Shown: piece by piece, positions 25,313 through 33,800 of the stretch | Layout: the number at the start of each line of letters is the position of its first letter | Position numbering within the stretch: position 1 is the first letter of the stretch | Source of the DNA: Thermosipho sp. (in: thermotogales) | GTDB taxonomy: Bacteria > Thermotogota > Thermotogae > Thermotogales > Fervidobacteriaceae | Direction: 5' to 3' | Assembly: GCA_030153605.1 (NCBI GenBank) | Contig: JASKLO010000014.1 | Location: 1-35,762, forward strand | Length of the DNA stretch: 35,762 nucleotides | Notes under the pieces: model-generated | The model's input: the letters and a program-made list of their open reading frames with translations, nothing else | Databases searched by the model: none | What the model was told of the DNA's origin: nothing | Program-made: the position numbers and the translations under genes

Positions 25313-25530
25313 TGGATAAAAAAGTATTATATGTGTTTTTAACGCTTGGCTGTTTATTTTTGATCCTGCGAATTATATGAGCAAGCTAAATTCGTTTATT
25401 CGTTCTTTTGGAAGTAAGTTTGATATAAGAACAATTTATTTTACAGTTACATGAAGCATGTTTAGATAGTGTTTTACCATTTAATACAAATTCTTTAGGT
25501 TTGACCTTTAATGTTGGTTTTGAATTTTAG
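25312..25530 (+). pseudogene. probable decayed gene for an exported beta-barrel-type protein
   Basis: Three short overlapping frames occupy most of the 275-nt gap. Frame one (25312-25380) begins GTG in a 1-nt overlap with the PerM stop and gives a signal-peptide-like start (MDKKVLYVFLTLGCLFLIL). Frame two (25377-25454) gives SFIRSFGSKFDIRTIYF. Frame three is open from 25429 and ends at TAG 25528-25530 with NSLGLTFNVGFEF, the alternating pattern and terminal Phe of a final outer-membrane strand. Together this looks like a signal peptide and last strands left after deletion and frameshifts of an envelope protein gene. The peptides are short and chance resemblance is possible. Confidence 0.35.
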
Positions 25531-25551
25531 TCTATACAAAAATTTTAAACA

Positions 25552-25560
25552 TGGTATACT
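25552..25560 (+). promoter_or_regulatory. extended -10 candidate for the DUF1292 gene
   Basis: TGGTATACT at 25552-25560 matches the TGn-extended -10 form also seen at 13685-13694 and 26085-26093. It lies 36 nt before the DUF1292 ATG, and no clear -35 is visible. Confidence 0.4.
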
Positions 25561-25596
25561 TATTATAAGAATTTTGTAAAAGGAGAGTTGAGATTT

Positions 25597-25947
25597 ATGC
25601 ATGAACATCACGATCATGAACACGAACATGAACATGAACATTTAGAAGCATTTACCCTTCACGATGAAGAAGGAAATGAGCACCATTTTGTACTTTTAGG
25701 TGAGCTTGAAAGAGAAACAAATGAATATTGGGTATGTGAAGAAATCTTTGTAGAAGGTGAGGATATTAAAGATTTTGGTGATCTTTATATCTTTAAGAAA
25801 ACTACAGATGAAGATGGAAACGTTTATTTAGATTCAATTGAAGACGAAAATGAATTCAACGAAGTAGTAAAACTTTGGGAAGAGATAGGAACGGGAGATT
25901 TTGAAGTCTTAGATGATACTGACGAATCAGAAGATGTTGACAATTAA
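25597..25947 (+). CDS. His-rich DUF1292 protein
   Basis: Acidic 116-residue protein. The first 15 residues hold eight histidines alternating with Glu/Asp (MHEHHDHEHEHEHEH). A DUF1292-like domain follows: EAFTLHDEEGNEHHFVLLGEL, then DLYIFKKTTDEDGNVYLDSIEDENEFNEV in pieces, and an acidic tail. DUF1292 (YrzB-like) proteins have no proven role and usually lack this His tail, which suggests metal (Ni, Zn or Co) binding or buffering; that is inference. I start at ATG 25597. AGGAG (25581-25585) is 11 nt away, while the in-frame TTG at 25588 is only 2 nt from it. The last codons overlap the promoter of the tRNA gene. Confidence 0.82.
   Translation: MHEHHDHEHEHEHEHLEAFTLHDEEGNEHHFVLLGELERETNEYWVCEEIFVEGEDIKDFGDLYIFKKTTDEDGNVYLDSIEDENEFNEVVKLWEEIGTGDFEVLDDTDESEDVDN
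25618..25641 (+). repeat. GAACAY hexamer repeat inside the His tract
   Basis: Four consecutive 6-bp units (GAACAC, then GAACAT three times) encode Glu-His pairs. A fifth unit lies at 25603-25608. Being in frame, slippage would lengthen or shorten the metal-binding-like tail without breaking the gene. Confidence 0.75.
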
Positions 25948-25965
25948 GTGTAGCTTTGTTAAAAT
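25937..25965 (+). promoter_or_regulatory. sigma-A promoter of tRNA-Thr
   Basis: A perfect TTGACA (25937-25942) and TAAAAT (25960-25965) are separated by exactly 17 nt. Transcription would begin about 6 nt before the tRNA. The -35 lies within the last codons and stop of the DUF1292 gene. Confidence 0.78.
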
Positions 25966-25977
25966 AATTTCTGGGTT

Positions 25978-26054
25978 GCAGGCGTAGCTTCAAGAGGTGG
26001 AGCGCCTCCTTGGTAAGGAGGAGGGTGTGGGTTCGAGTCCCACCGCCTGCTCCA
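25978..26054 (+). tRNA. tRNA-Thr (anticodon GGT)
   Basis: 77 nt including an encoded CCA. The acceptor GCAGGCG pairs fully with CGCCTGC (26044-26050), followed by discriminator T and CCA. The D arm is GCTT/GAGC with one wobble. The anticodon stem CCTCC/GGAGG closes the loop TTGGTAA, giving anticodon GGT (codons ACC and ACU). The variable loop is AGGGT. The T arm GTGGG/CCCAC encloses TTCGAGT. It has its own promoter and terminator. Confidence 0.97.
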
Positions 26055-26057
26055 AAT

Positions 26058-26083
26058 GAGCCTCATATGAGGCTCTTTTTTTT
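26058..26083 (+). terminator. intrinsic terminator of tRNA-Thr
   Basis: The stem GAGCCTC/GAGGCTC (26058-26064, 26069-26075) with an ATAT centre is part of a fully palindromic 18-mer, followed by eight T residues (26076-26083). It starts 4 nt after the CCA. Confidence 0.95.
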
Positions 26084-26084
26084 A

Positions 26085-26093
26085 TGGTATAAT
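26085..26093 (+). promoter_or_regulatory. extended -10 promoter of the adh/pfk operon
   Basis: TGGTATAAT at 26085-26093 lies 54 nt before the ADH ATG and directly after the T-run of the tRNA terminator. Its -35 region would fall inside the terminator stem, so polymerase must rely on the extended -10. Confidence 0.5.
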
Positions 26094-26146
26094 AATTAAA
26101 GAAAATTTTAAGTTTTTTAAATTGAAGTTAATTAGGAGGTGATTTT

Positions 26147-27310
26147 ATGGAGAATTTCGTTTTTTATAATCCTACTAGGCTTGTTTTTGGAAAAAATACT
26201 GTGGAACAAATTGGAGAATATTTAAGGAGAGATAAAATAAAAAAAGTACTTCTACTAGCTGGTGGTGGTTCAATAAAGAAAAATGGAGTGTATGAAAAAG
26301 TTGTAAGATCTTTAATAGAAAATTCAATTGAAAAAGTTGAAGTTTGGGGAGTAAGGCCAAACCCAGTTTTAAGTAAAGTGCGTGAAGCAATTGAAGTTGC
26401 AAGAAATGAAAAAGTTGAAGCAATATTAGCTGTTGGTGGAGGAAGTGTCATAGATAGTGCAAAAGCTGTTGCAGCAGGTGTTTTATATGACGGAGATGTT
26501 TGGGATTTTTATGAATGGAAAGCTACTCCAAAAGCTGCTTTGCCTCTCTATACAATATTAACATTATCAGCTACAGGAACAGAAATGAATGGAGGAACAG
26601 TTGTAACAAATGAAGAAGAGCTGAAAAAATATTCATTCTGGTCTGTTCATACTTTCCCAAAGGTATCTATTGTTGATCCTGAAGTGCAATATTCTCTTCC
26701 ACCGCATCAAACAGTAAATGGTGCGGTAGATGCAATCAGTCACGTAATGGAATATTATTTTGACGGTGCTAAAAGAACAGATTTAATTGATAGAGTTGAT
26801 GAATCAATAATTTTAACCTTAATGGAAACTACAGAAGCCTTATTGAACGATCCTAAAGATTATGATGCAAGAGCAAATTTTGCTCTTTCCACTACATTAG
26901 CATTGAATGGGGTTTCTGGCATGGGACACAGAGGCGGAGATTGGTCTTCACATGCAATTGAGCATGCTTTAAGTGCATTAAATCCCGATGTGGCACATGG
27001 TGCCGGTTTAGCAGTTGTATTCCCCGCTTGGATGAAATATGTATATAAAGCTTATCCTGCGAAATTTAGAAGGTTTGGTAGAATTATTTTCAGGTTAAAA
27101 AATAGCACGCCTGAATCTGCAATTGAAGCGTTGAAGAGATGGTATAAAAAGATAGGAGCACCTACAACATTGAAAGAATTAGGTTTTAAACGTGAAGACG
27201 TTGAAAAACTTACTGAAATTGCTGCATTAACAGCACCTATGGGTAAACTTGTAAGACTTGAAAAAGATGATATAAGAAAGATTTTAGAAATAGCGTACGA
27301 GGAGGAATAA
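26147..27310 (+). CDS. iron-containing alcohol dehydrogenase (butanol dehydrogenase type)
   Basis: Group III metal-dependent alcohol dehydrogenase, 387 residues, likely reducing aldehydes with NAD(P)H during fermentation (BdhA/YqhD-like). Seen: the opening FYNPTRLVFGKNTVEQIG, the nucleotide loop AVGGGSVIDSAKAVA, LTLSATGTEMN, the metal-binding Asp and His in GAVDAISHVMEYYF, and the second pair of His in SSHAIEHALSAL and DVAHGAGLAVVFPAW. AGGAGGTGATTTT gives a strong ribosome binding site. The PPi-PFK gene starts 1 nt after its stop, which places it in a glycolysis/fermentation operon. The exact alcohol is not determined by sequence. Confidence 0.93.
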   Translation: MENFVFYNPTRLVFGKNTVEQIGEYLRRDKIKKVLLLAGGGSIKKNGVYEKVVRSLIENSIEKVEVWGVRPNPVLSKVREAIEVARNEKVEAILAVGGGSVIDSAKAVAAGVLYDGDVWDFYEWKATPKAALPLYTILTLSATGTEMNGGTVVTNEEELKKYSFWSVHTFPKVSIVDPEVQYSLPPHQTVNGAVDAISHVMEYYFDGAKRTDLIDRVDESIILTLMETTEALLNDPKDYDARANFALSTTLALNGVSGMGHRGGDWSSHAIEHALSALNPDVAHGAGLAVVFPAWMKYVYKAYPAKFRRFGRIIFRLKNSTPESAIEALKRWYKKIGAPTTLKELGFKREDVEKLTEIAALTAPMGKLVRLEKDDIRKILEIAYEEE

Positions 27311-27311
27311 A

Positions 27312-28499
27312 ATGAGGGTTTTGTATGCACAATCTGGAGGGGTTACAAGTGTAATAAATGCATCTGCATACGGTGTGTTAGACGAAGCCAGAAAAGCAGG
27401 TTTAGAAGTTTTTGTTGGAATTCACGGTGTTACAGGAATCTTAAAAGAAAAGCTTTTAAAAGTTAATGATATGGATTTAGAAGGTTTAAAATATACCCCT
27501 GCAGGAGCTTTTGGTTCTTGTAGAAGAAAGATGAAAACACAAGAAGATATTTCTAAACTATTTGATGTGATTGAGAAATATAACATTGAGTATTTCTTTT
27601 ATAATGGTGGTAATGATTCAATGGATACTGCCTGGAGAGTTTACCAGGAAGCGAAAGTTAGAGGTGTACCACTAAAAGTGATAGGAGTACCAAAAACAAT
27701 TGACAATGATTTACCATTTACTGATCATTGCCCTGGTTATGGTTCTGCTGCAAAATATGTTGCAACATCAGTAATGGAAGCAACACTTGATTTAAGAAGT
27801 ATGTATGTTGATTCTACTCGCGTTTTTGTTATGGAAATAATGGGGAGGCATGCGGGGTGGCTCGTAGCAGCAGCTGGTCTTGGATGGATGAATGGTATAG
27901 GGGCGGACATAATTCTTTTTCCAGAATTTCCTTTTGATAAAGAAAAATTTTTGGAAAGGGTTGATGAACTTATAAGAAAGCAAGGTTATTGTTCAATAGC
28001 TGTTTCAGAGGGCATAAGATATCCTGATGGATTTTTTGTTTCCGATATGGGATTTACCGATAGTTTTGGAAATAGGCAGTTAGGTGGTGTGGGATTTACA
28101 ATTGCTGGAATGGTTAGATCCGAATTGTCTTTAAAAACACATGTTGCCATTCCAGATTATTTACAAAGAAGTGGAAGACACATTGCAAGTAAAACTGATA
28201 TAGAAGAAGCTGAAATGGTAGGAAGGAAAGCAGTACAGCTTGCATTAGATGGTGTTTCAGGAGTAATGGTAACTATAGAAAGAAAAAGCAATAATCCTTA
28301 TATCGTAGATTATGGAACAGTTGAACTTAATAAAGTTGCTGATAAAACAAAATTCCTTCCTGAAGAATTCTACAATGAATTTGAAGTAACTGAGAAATTT
28401 TTTGAATATGCAAAGCCATTAATAGAAGGAGAATTACCACCAAAATTTGAAAATGGTCTTCCTAGATATACTATTTTTAAGGAGGTAGAAGAACAATAA
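27312..28499 (+). CDS. 6-phosphofructokinase, pyrophosphate-dependent type
   Basis: Glycolytic phosphofructokinase of 395 residues that by its active site should use PPi rather than ATP. In ATP enzymes GGDG and PGTIDND are the phosphate-donor motifs. Here they read GGND (99-102), placing Asp102 where ATP enzymes have the small Gly, and PKTIDND (127-133), with Lys128 replacing Gly; both are the PPi-PFK signature. Substrate loop MGRHAGWLVAAAGL and a later RSGRHIASK are seen. The PPi reaction is reversible and works in glycolysis and gluconeogenesis. The ribosome binding site lies in the end of the ADH gene. Donor specificity is established for the family pattern but not measured here. Confidence 0.92.
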   Translation: MRVLYAQSGGVTSVINASAYGVLDEARKAGLEVFVGIHGVTGILKEKLLKVNDMDLEGLKYTPAGAFGSCRRKMKTQEDISKLFDVIEKYNIEYFFYNGGNDSMDTAWRVYQEAKVRGVPLKVIGVPKTIDNDLPFTDHCPGYGSAAKYVATSVMEATLDLRSMYVDSTRVFVMEIMGRHAGWLVAAAGLGWMNGIGADIILFPEFPFDKEKFLERVDELIRKQGYCSIAVSEGIRYPDGFFVSDMGFTDSFGNRQLGGVGFTIAGMVRSELSLKTHVAIPDYLQRSGRHIASKTDIEEAEMVGRKAVQLALDGVSGVMVTIERKSNNPYIVDYGTVELNKVADKTKFLPEEFYNEFEVTEKFFEYAKPLIEGELPPKFENGLPRYTIFKEVEEQ

Positions 28500-28519
28500 C
28501 GTTTGTATTCTTTTCAATA

Positions 28520-29800
28520 ATGCAAATTGTTTTGATATTTTTGTTTTACATTATAAAAAGAACAAAATTTCTACCTCTTGTTATTTCAATAACATCAATC
28601 TTTTTGTTATTTCAAAAATTTGATGTCTATCTTATTGGATATAATGGAGTTCACGTAGTAAGTGACTCCATTTCTTTTTATTTTATTCTTACAAATATTA
28701 TATGTACATTTATAGTATCTTTACAGCTTATTAGATTTTATAGATTAAACACAAGTTTTTTTGTTTCTTTAACACATGTAATTCTAAATTTATTATTTAT
28801 CTCACATGATTTATTCAATATTTACGTTTTGCTTGAAACTTTAACACTTTTGATTGTTTTATTGATATTATCCGGCGAAAAATTTGAACATAAGTTAATT
28901 GGGTTGAAGTATATATTTGCCAGTACTGTTGCTATGAACATTTATTTATTTGGAGTCGGAATTCATTATTTTAAGAATGGTAGTTTTGATATTCAAAATA
29001 TTTCGGGAATATCTGAATTTTTAATGAAATCTGCATTGATTTCAAAAGCTGGTATTTTTTTATTTGGGTTATGGCTACCAGAAGTTCATTCTAAAGCCGA
29101 AACTGAAACTTCCGCACTTTTATCTAGTATTTACACTCAATCAGTTCTTTATGCAATTATCAGATTAGGAATAGGAAAAGAGTTTTATTTTCTTGGTATT
29201 TTAACATTCTTTTTTGGTGCAATTTTTGCTGTTTTATCAAAGGATTTAAAAAAATTATTGGCTTTTAGTACTATGTCTCAATTAGGACTAATGCTTTTAA
29301 ATCCTCTTTTAGCACCTATATATGTTTTAACCCATGGTATAGCAAAGGCACTTCTTTTTTTATCAACTAGATTTATAGAAAGGGATCTACAAAAGGAAAA
29401 AACTTACTCTGTCTTTCTATTTTTAATGATTTTAATTTCTTTTCTTTCAATTTCAGGTTTTTCATTTACACTTGGCGGATATATAAAAGAACAAATGATT
29501 TTTTCAAAGATTTTATCTGTTATTATTACCTTTTTTAGTTCTTTATATATAGGAAAAGTAATTCCACAAAGACTAAAGTTTGAAAAAGATAAGTTTTTCA
29601 TTTTGTTATTTTTGATTTCTATTTCTTTAATTTACCCGTTTTACGTTGATCTTAAATCATTGATTTTAGTTCCTGCAGGAATAATATTAGGAAAAATATT
29701 TTTTTCTAAAATTAATTTGGAATTTACTTTTACAACTGAATTCATACTTACTTTAATGATTTTTTCAGTAGGAGTTTTTAGTTTATTAGGAGTGATTTAA
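28520..29800 (+). CDS. MnhD/MrpD-like proton-conducting antiporter subunit
   Basis: 426-residue polytopic membrane protein of the NuoL/M/N-MrpA/D superfamily. It shows the conserved buried Glu in YVLLETLTLLIV, the Lys-containing KAGIFLFGLWLPEVHSKAETETSALLS (proton-path motif with HSKA) and later SKDLKKLLAFSTMSQLGLM, all family hallmarks. It is shorter than usual MrpD (about 490). The nominal ATG 28520 lacks a ribosome binding site. A strong AAGGAGGT (28479-28486) points instead to an in-frame ATA at 28496, which would overlap the PFK stop and add eight hydrophobic residues. No MrpA, B, E, F or G genes are present. Na+/H+ antiport or part of a hydrogenase-linked complex are both possible. Confidence 0.83.
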   Translation: MQIVLIFLFYIIKRTKFLPLVISITSIFLLFQKFDVYLIGYNGVHVVSDSISFYFILTNIICTFIVSLQLIRFYRLNTSFFVSLTHVILNLLFISHDLFNIYVLLETLTLLIVLLILSGEKFEHKLIGLKYIFASTVAMNIYLFGVGIHYFKNGSFDIQNISGISEFLMKSALISKAGIFLFGLWLPEVHSKAETETSALLSSIYTQSVLYAIIRLGIGKEFYFLGILTFFFGAIFAVLSKDLKKLLAFSTMSQLGLMLLNPLLAPIYVLTHGIAKALLFLSTRFIERDLQKEKTYSVFLFLMILISFLSISGFSFTLGGYIKEQMIFSKILSVIITFFSSLYIGKVIPQRLKFEKDKFFILLFLISISLIYPFYVDLKSLILVPAGIILGKIFFSKINLEFTFTTEFILTLMIFSVGVFSLLGVI

Positions 29801-30481
29801 TTGATTGAAACATTGTTTACTTATAAAGAAGAACCAAAAACAAACGCAACTATAATCGCCATTGACGTTTTAAGAGCCGGTTCAGTAATTATTACTGCAC
29901 TTTTCAACGGGGCAAAACTTGTCAAAATCACTAATTCAATTAAAAAAGCTAGGGAAATGAAAAAAGACGGTTTTATAATATGTGGCGAAAGGAATACTAC
30001 TAAAATAAAGGGGTTTGATAAAGGAAACTCCCCTTTAGAATATTTTGATGTAAAGGGTAAAAAAATAGTATTAACAACATCTAATGGAACAAAGGTAGTA
30101 GAAAAAGCATCAAAAATTTCTTCAAAAATACTAATAGGTTCATTTTTAAATTTAGATTTTCTAATTGATTATGTAAAAAATGATGAGAATATCGTTTTAT
30201 GGTGTGCAGGAAATAATGGAAATGTTTCATTTGAGGATACCCTTTTTGCAGGTGCCTTTTTAGAAAAATTGAAGAAAGAAAATAGAAATGATTTAAGTGA
30301 TAGTTCAATTATTTCCCTAAATTTTTGGAAACAAACTGGTCTTAAATTTGAAGGAGAGCACGCAAAAAAATTGATAAGTATGGGATTTAAAGATGATGTT
30401 GAATTTTGTAAAAGGATTTCAGTTTATAACGTTATACCAGTATATTTAAATGGAGCTTTTTATGAGGTGAGAACATGCTAG
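29801..30481 (+). CDS. ComB-family 2-phosphosulfolactate phosphatase
   Basis: 226-residue soluble protein of the ComB family, whose founding archaeal member hydrolyses 2-phosphosulfolactate in coenzyme M synthesis. Seen: AIDVLRAGSVIITAL, ICGERN, the GFDKGNSPLEY signature, and VLTTSNGTKVVEKA with WCAGNNGNVSFEDTLFAGAF. The TTG start directly follows the upstream stop, with AGGAGTGAT about 8 nt before. ComB relatives in bacteria without coenzyme M have unknown substrates, so the name describes the family rather than a proven reaction. It sits between the two Mrp-like subunit genes and overlaps the MnhC-like gene by 7 nt. Confidence 0.85.
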   Translation: MIETLFTYKEEPKTNATIIAIDVLRAGSVIITALFNGAKLVKITNSIKKAREMKKDGFIICGERNTTKIKGFDKGNSPLEYFDVKGKKIVLTTSNGTKVVEKASKISSKILIGSFLNLDFLIDYVKNDENIVLWCAGNNGNVSFEDTLFAGAFLEKLKKENRNDLSDSSIISLNFWKQTGLKFEGEHAKKLISMGFKDDVEFCKRISVYNVIPVYLNGAFYEVRTC

Positions 30482-30810
30482 AGAATCTAGATTTTTTAGG
30501 ACCTATAATTATTTTTATGTTTTCAATATACGGTCTACTTTTTAAAAAGCATATAATATCAAAAGTTATTTCATTAGATGTATTAAACACAGCAGTTGTA
30601 ATGTTTTTTGTAATTATCTCCTCAAAAAAAGGAAGTTATTATCCAATAAAAGTTCCAGGCATTTCAAATTATGTAGATCCTTTCCCGCAGGCTGTAATAA
30701 TAACCTCCATCGTTATTGGTTTTGCTACTTTGTCTCTAATTCTTGCATTAAGTATGATGATAGTTGAATCAAAAAGAAAAACCGATCTTACAAAAATTGA
30801 AAAGGAATAA
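30475..30810 (+). CDS. MnhC/NuoK-like antiporter subunit
   Basis: Membrane protein of 111 residues with three hydrophobic segments, matching MnhC/MrpC and the related NuoK. Seen: an N-terminal helix PIIIFMFSIYGLLFKKHIIS, then LDVLNTAVVMFFVI, and the typical PFPQAVIITSIVIGFATLSLILAL that in MrpC reads DPLPQALVLTAIVIG. Charged residues of the C-terminal tail are probably cytoplasmic. The ATG overlaps the comB stop and has GAGGTGAG upstream. With the MnhD-like gene it forms a two-subunit remnant or module of a cation/proton antiporter. Confidence 0.8.
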   Translation: MLENLDFLGPIIIFMFSIYGLLFKKHIISKVISLDVLNTAVVMFFVIISSKKGSYYPIKVPGISNYVDPFPQAVIITSIVIGFATLSLILALSMMIVESKRKTDLTKIEKE

Positions 30811-30816
30811 CTTGGA

Positions 30817-30837
30817 ATTTTTCATTTTTCATTTTTA
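30817..30837 (+). repeat. 7-bp tandem repeat before the GH57 gene
   Basis: ATTTTTC, ATTTTTC, ATTTTTA in exact succession, 17 nt upstream of the -10. It could act as an AT-rich upstream element, but it may be simple sequence in an AT-rich genome. Confidence 0.4.
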
Positions 30838-30853
30838 AAGATAAAAAATTGTG

Positions 30854-30859
30854 TATAAT
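30854..30859 (+). promoter_or_regulatory. -10 box candidate for the GH57 gene
   Basis: A perfect TATAAT lies 36 nt upstream of the GTG start of the GH57 gene. The -35 region, within the ATTTTTC repeat, is poor, and the box is not a TGn type. Confidence 0.4.
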
Positions 30860-30895
30860 ATATTTTGGAAATGATTCCAGGAAGGGGGTATTAGC

Positions 30896-33800
30896 GTGAG
30901 AAAATTTTTCATTTTTACTCTTCTCTTAGCAGCTTTCATAGTTTTTTCAGCTGTTTATGTTGAAAATGGAAAAGTAGTTTTTACTTTTAAGGAAGCTTTG
31001 GATGCAAAGGTAGTTTATTTAGCAGGAAATTTTAATAATTGGAATCCAACTGAACTTACCATGAAGAAAGAAGATGGTGTGTGGAAAATCAGTTTGGAGT
31101 TAGAACCTGGTACATATCAATACAAATATGTTATTGAAGGTACAAATTGGAAAGAAGATCCAGAAGCACCTGGATATGTAGATGATGGATTTGGTGGCTA
31201 TAACGGTATTTTTTCTTTAATTGAAAAAGATGGAAAGTTGGTTATAGTGGGTGCTGGTTCTCAAAAAGGCGAAGAAAAAACAAGTGAAATTGAAGTAAAT
31301 GAAAATTTCAATCCTGAGAACTTTTATATAGATGAAGAGGGTTATGTTGTAATTAGATTTTTTGCAAAAGATGCTGAATATGTAACTATTGCAGGTAATT
31401 TTAACAGTTGGGATCCAGAAGCTAATGAATGTTATGAAACAGGAGATGGATGGTGGGAAGCTGTCCTTGAAATTGGTGAAGGAAGCTATCAATATAAGTT
31501 TGTTATAAACGGTGAAAAATGGGAAACAGATCCAAATGCTCCAGCATTTATCGATGATGGATTTGGAGGTAAAAACGGATATTTTGAAATTTTTGAAAAA
31601 GTCGGGAAATTAGTTGTAGGATTAAAAAACGTAGAAAATGCTAATAAAGAAGCAAAGCCTTTAAATGTGGCACTTATATGGCATCATCATCAACCTTTGT
31701 ATAAGATTCCAGGCTCTGATGAATATATGATGCCTTGGGTAAGAGCACATGGCGTTAATGATTATCCTTATATGGCAGATCTTGTTGAAGAATATCTTGA
31801 AAAAGGAAGCGTTACTTTCAACATAGTTCCAAGCTTACTCCTACAAATTCAAGATTATCTTAAAGGTGCAACAGATGAATATCAAAGGCTTTCATTGAAA
31901 GAAGAAGATAAATTAACAAAGGAAGAAAAGAAGTTCATTATTGATCACTTTTTTGATATTAACCCACAATTTGTAAATGCTCATAAAAGATATAAAGAAT
32001 TGATGGAATTAAAAACTTCTGGAAAAGAGTTTTCTAATCAAGACCTCCTTGATTTGAAAGTTTGTTGGAATTTGTATTGGATTAATATTGAGTATATACA
32101 ATCAGATCCAAAACTGAGCGAATTATTAGACAAAGAGCATTATACAAGGGACGATCTTTTGTATGTTCTAGAATTTCATAAGAAAATTTTATCAACAATA
32201 GTTGATAAGTATAAAAAGTTATGGGAAGAAGGAAAGATAGAATTAACAACCACACCTTTCTATCATCCAATTCTTCCAATTCTAGTTGATAAAGGTTGGA
32301 TTGACGATGCAAACGGTCAAATAAAGGAAGGTTTAAATTACTTTGAACAGATATTTGGTAAAAGACCTGAAGGTATGTGGCCTTCAGAGCAAGCGGTGTC
32401 TCAAGAAGCTGCGATTCTTTTTGCTAAAAATAATGTCAAATGGATTGTAACGGACAAGGCAATTTTACAAAAAAGCGGCATTGATACCGGAAATATCGAA
32501 AACCTTTTTAGACCTTACAAATTGAAAACAAACGAAGGCGGAATTATTGTATTTTTCAGAGATACTGATCTTTCAAATAGAATTAGCTTTAAATACTCTC
32601 AAATGAACGCAGAAGATGCAGTAAATGATTTTATTGAAGCTTTGCATGAATATCAAAAACTTAATACTTCTGGAGATTTAATTGTTACAATTGCTCTTGA
32701 TGGAGAAAATGCTTGGGAACATTATCCTAATAACGGAAATGATTTTAGAAAGCTACTTTATAAAAAACTTTCTGAAGATCCCTTAATCAATTTGGTAACT
32801 CCAAGTCAATATATTGAAAAATATGAAATTAAAAATGAATTAGAAACACTTGCTAAAGGTTCGTGGGCAGGTGGAATCTTAGACACCTGGATAGGTGAAA
32901 AAGAAGAAAATGAGGCATGGGATAGACTTTCAAAAGCAAGAGAAATTCTTTTGAATAATGTTGATATTCAAGAAAATGATCTTGCAAGACATGTTTTGTA
33001 TGCAGCTGAAGGAAGTGATTGGTTCTGGTGGTATGGTGCCGACCAAGATGCTGGAAACAATGAAGTGTTATTTGATCAACAATTTAAAAATCTTTTGATT
33101 AAAATGTACGAAATTGCTGGATATGAAGATATACCAAGTTATTTGTATATTCCAAACAAAAAACCAGCTCCTCCAACGACAGGTGTAATTAAGAAAATTG
33201 AATATACAATAAACGGGCAACTTGATGATTCTGAAAAAACAACAGCAATTTTTGACGATACGCTTGATGAAAATATTCTTCAAAAAATTGTTGTCGGCAG
33301 AGGAGATATTGGGTTGTACGTTGGAGTTCAATTGGACAAAATTGCAAAAGAATATTTGGGCGAAGATATAAAAGTAGAAATTTATGCAGATAGTCCAAAA
33401 GCAGAAAAGTTTAATGCGAAAACTTATTATTCTAAAGAAAAGGTGACTCCGTTAGGATTTGCTTTATCCTACAGGTTTGTAATAAATTTAAAAACATGGG
33501 AAAAGAGAAATAAGGTGAGTTTTTATAAAGCTTCGGGTAATGACACCTGGATTTTAACTACTGCAGACATTAAAGGTGCGGTTGGAGATATTGTTGAGTT
33601 TGCAATACCATATGACCTTTTAAATGTAAAATCTGGAGAAGAGTTTAATTTTGCTGTTGTTATTTCTAAAGACAGACAGGATGTTGATTTTGCTCCAAAC
33701 AGTGGACCTATAAATGTTATACTACCAGCAGTAGTAACTGGAGAAATACTAAAAATATTTAAAGATCCTGTAGGTGATGAATATGGGCCTGGAACATATA

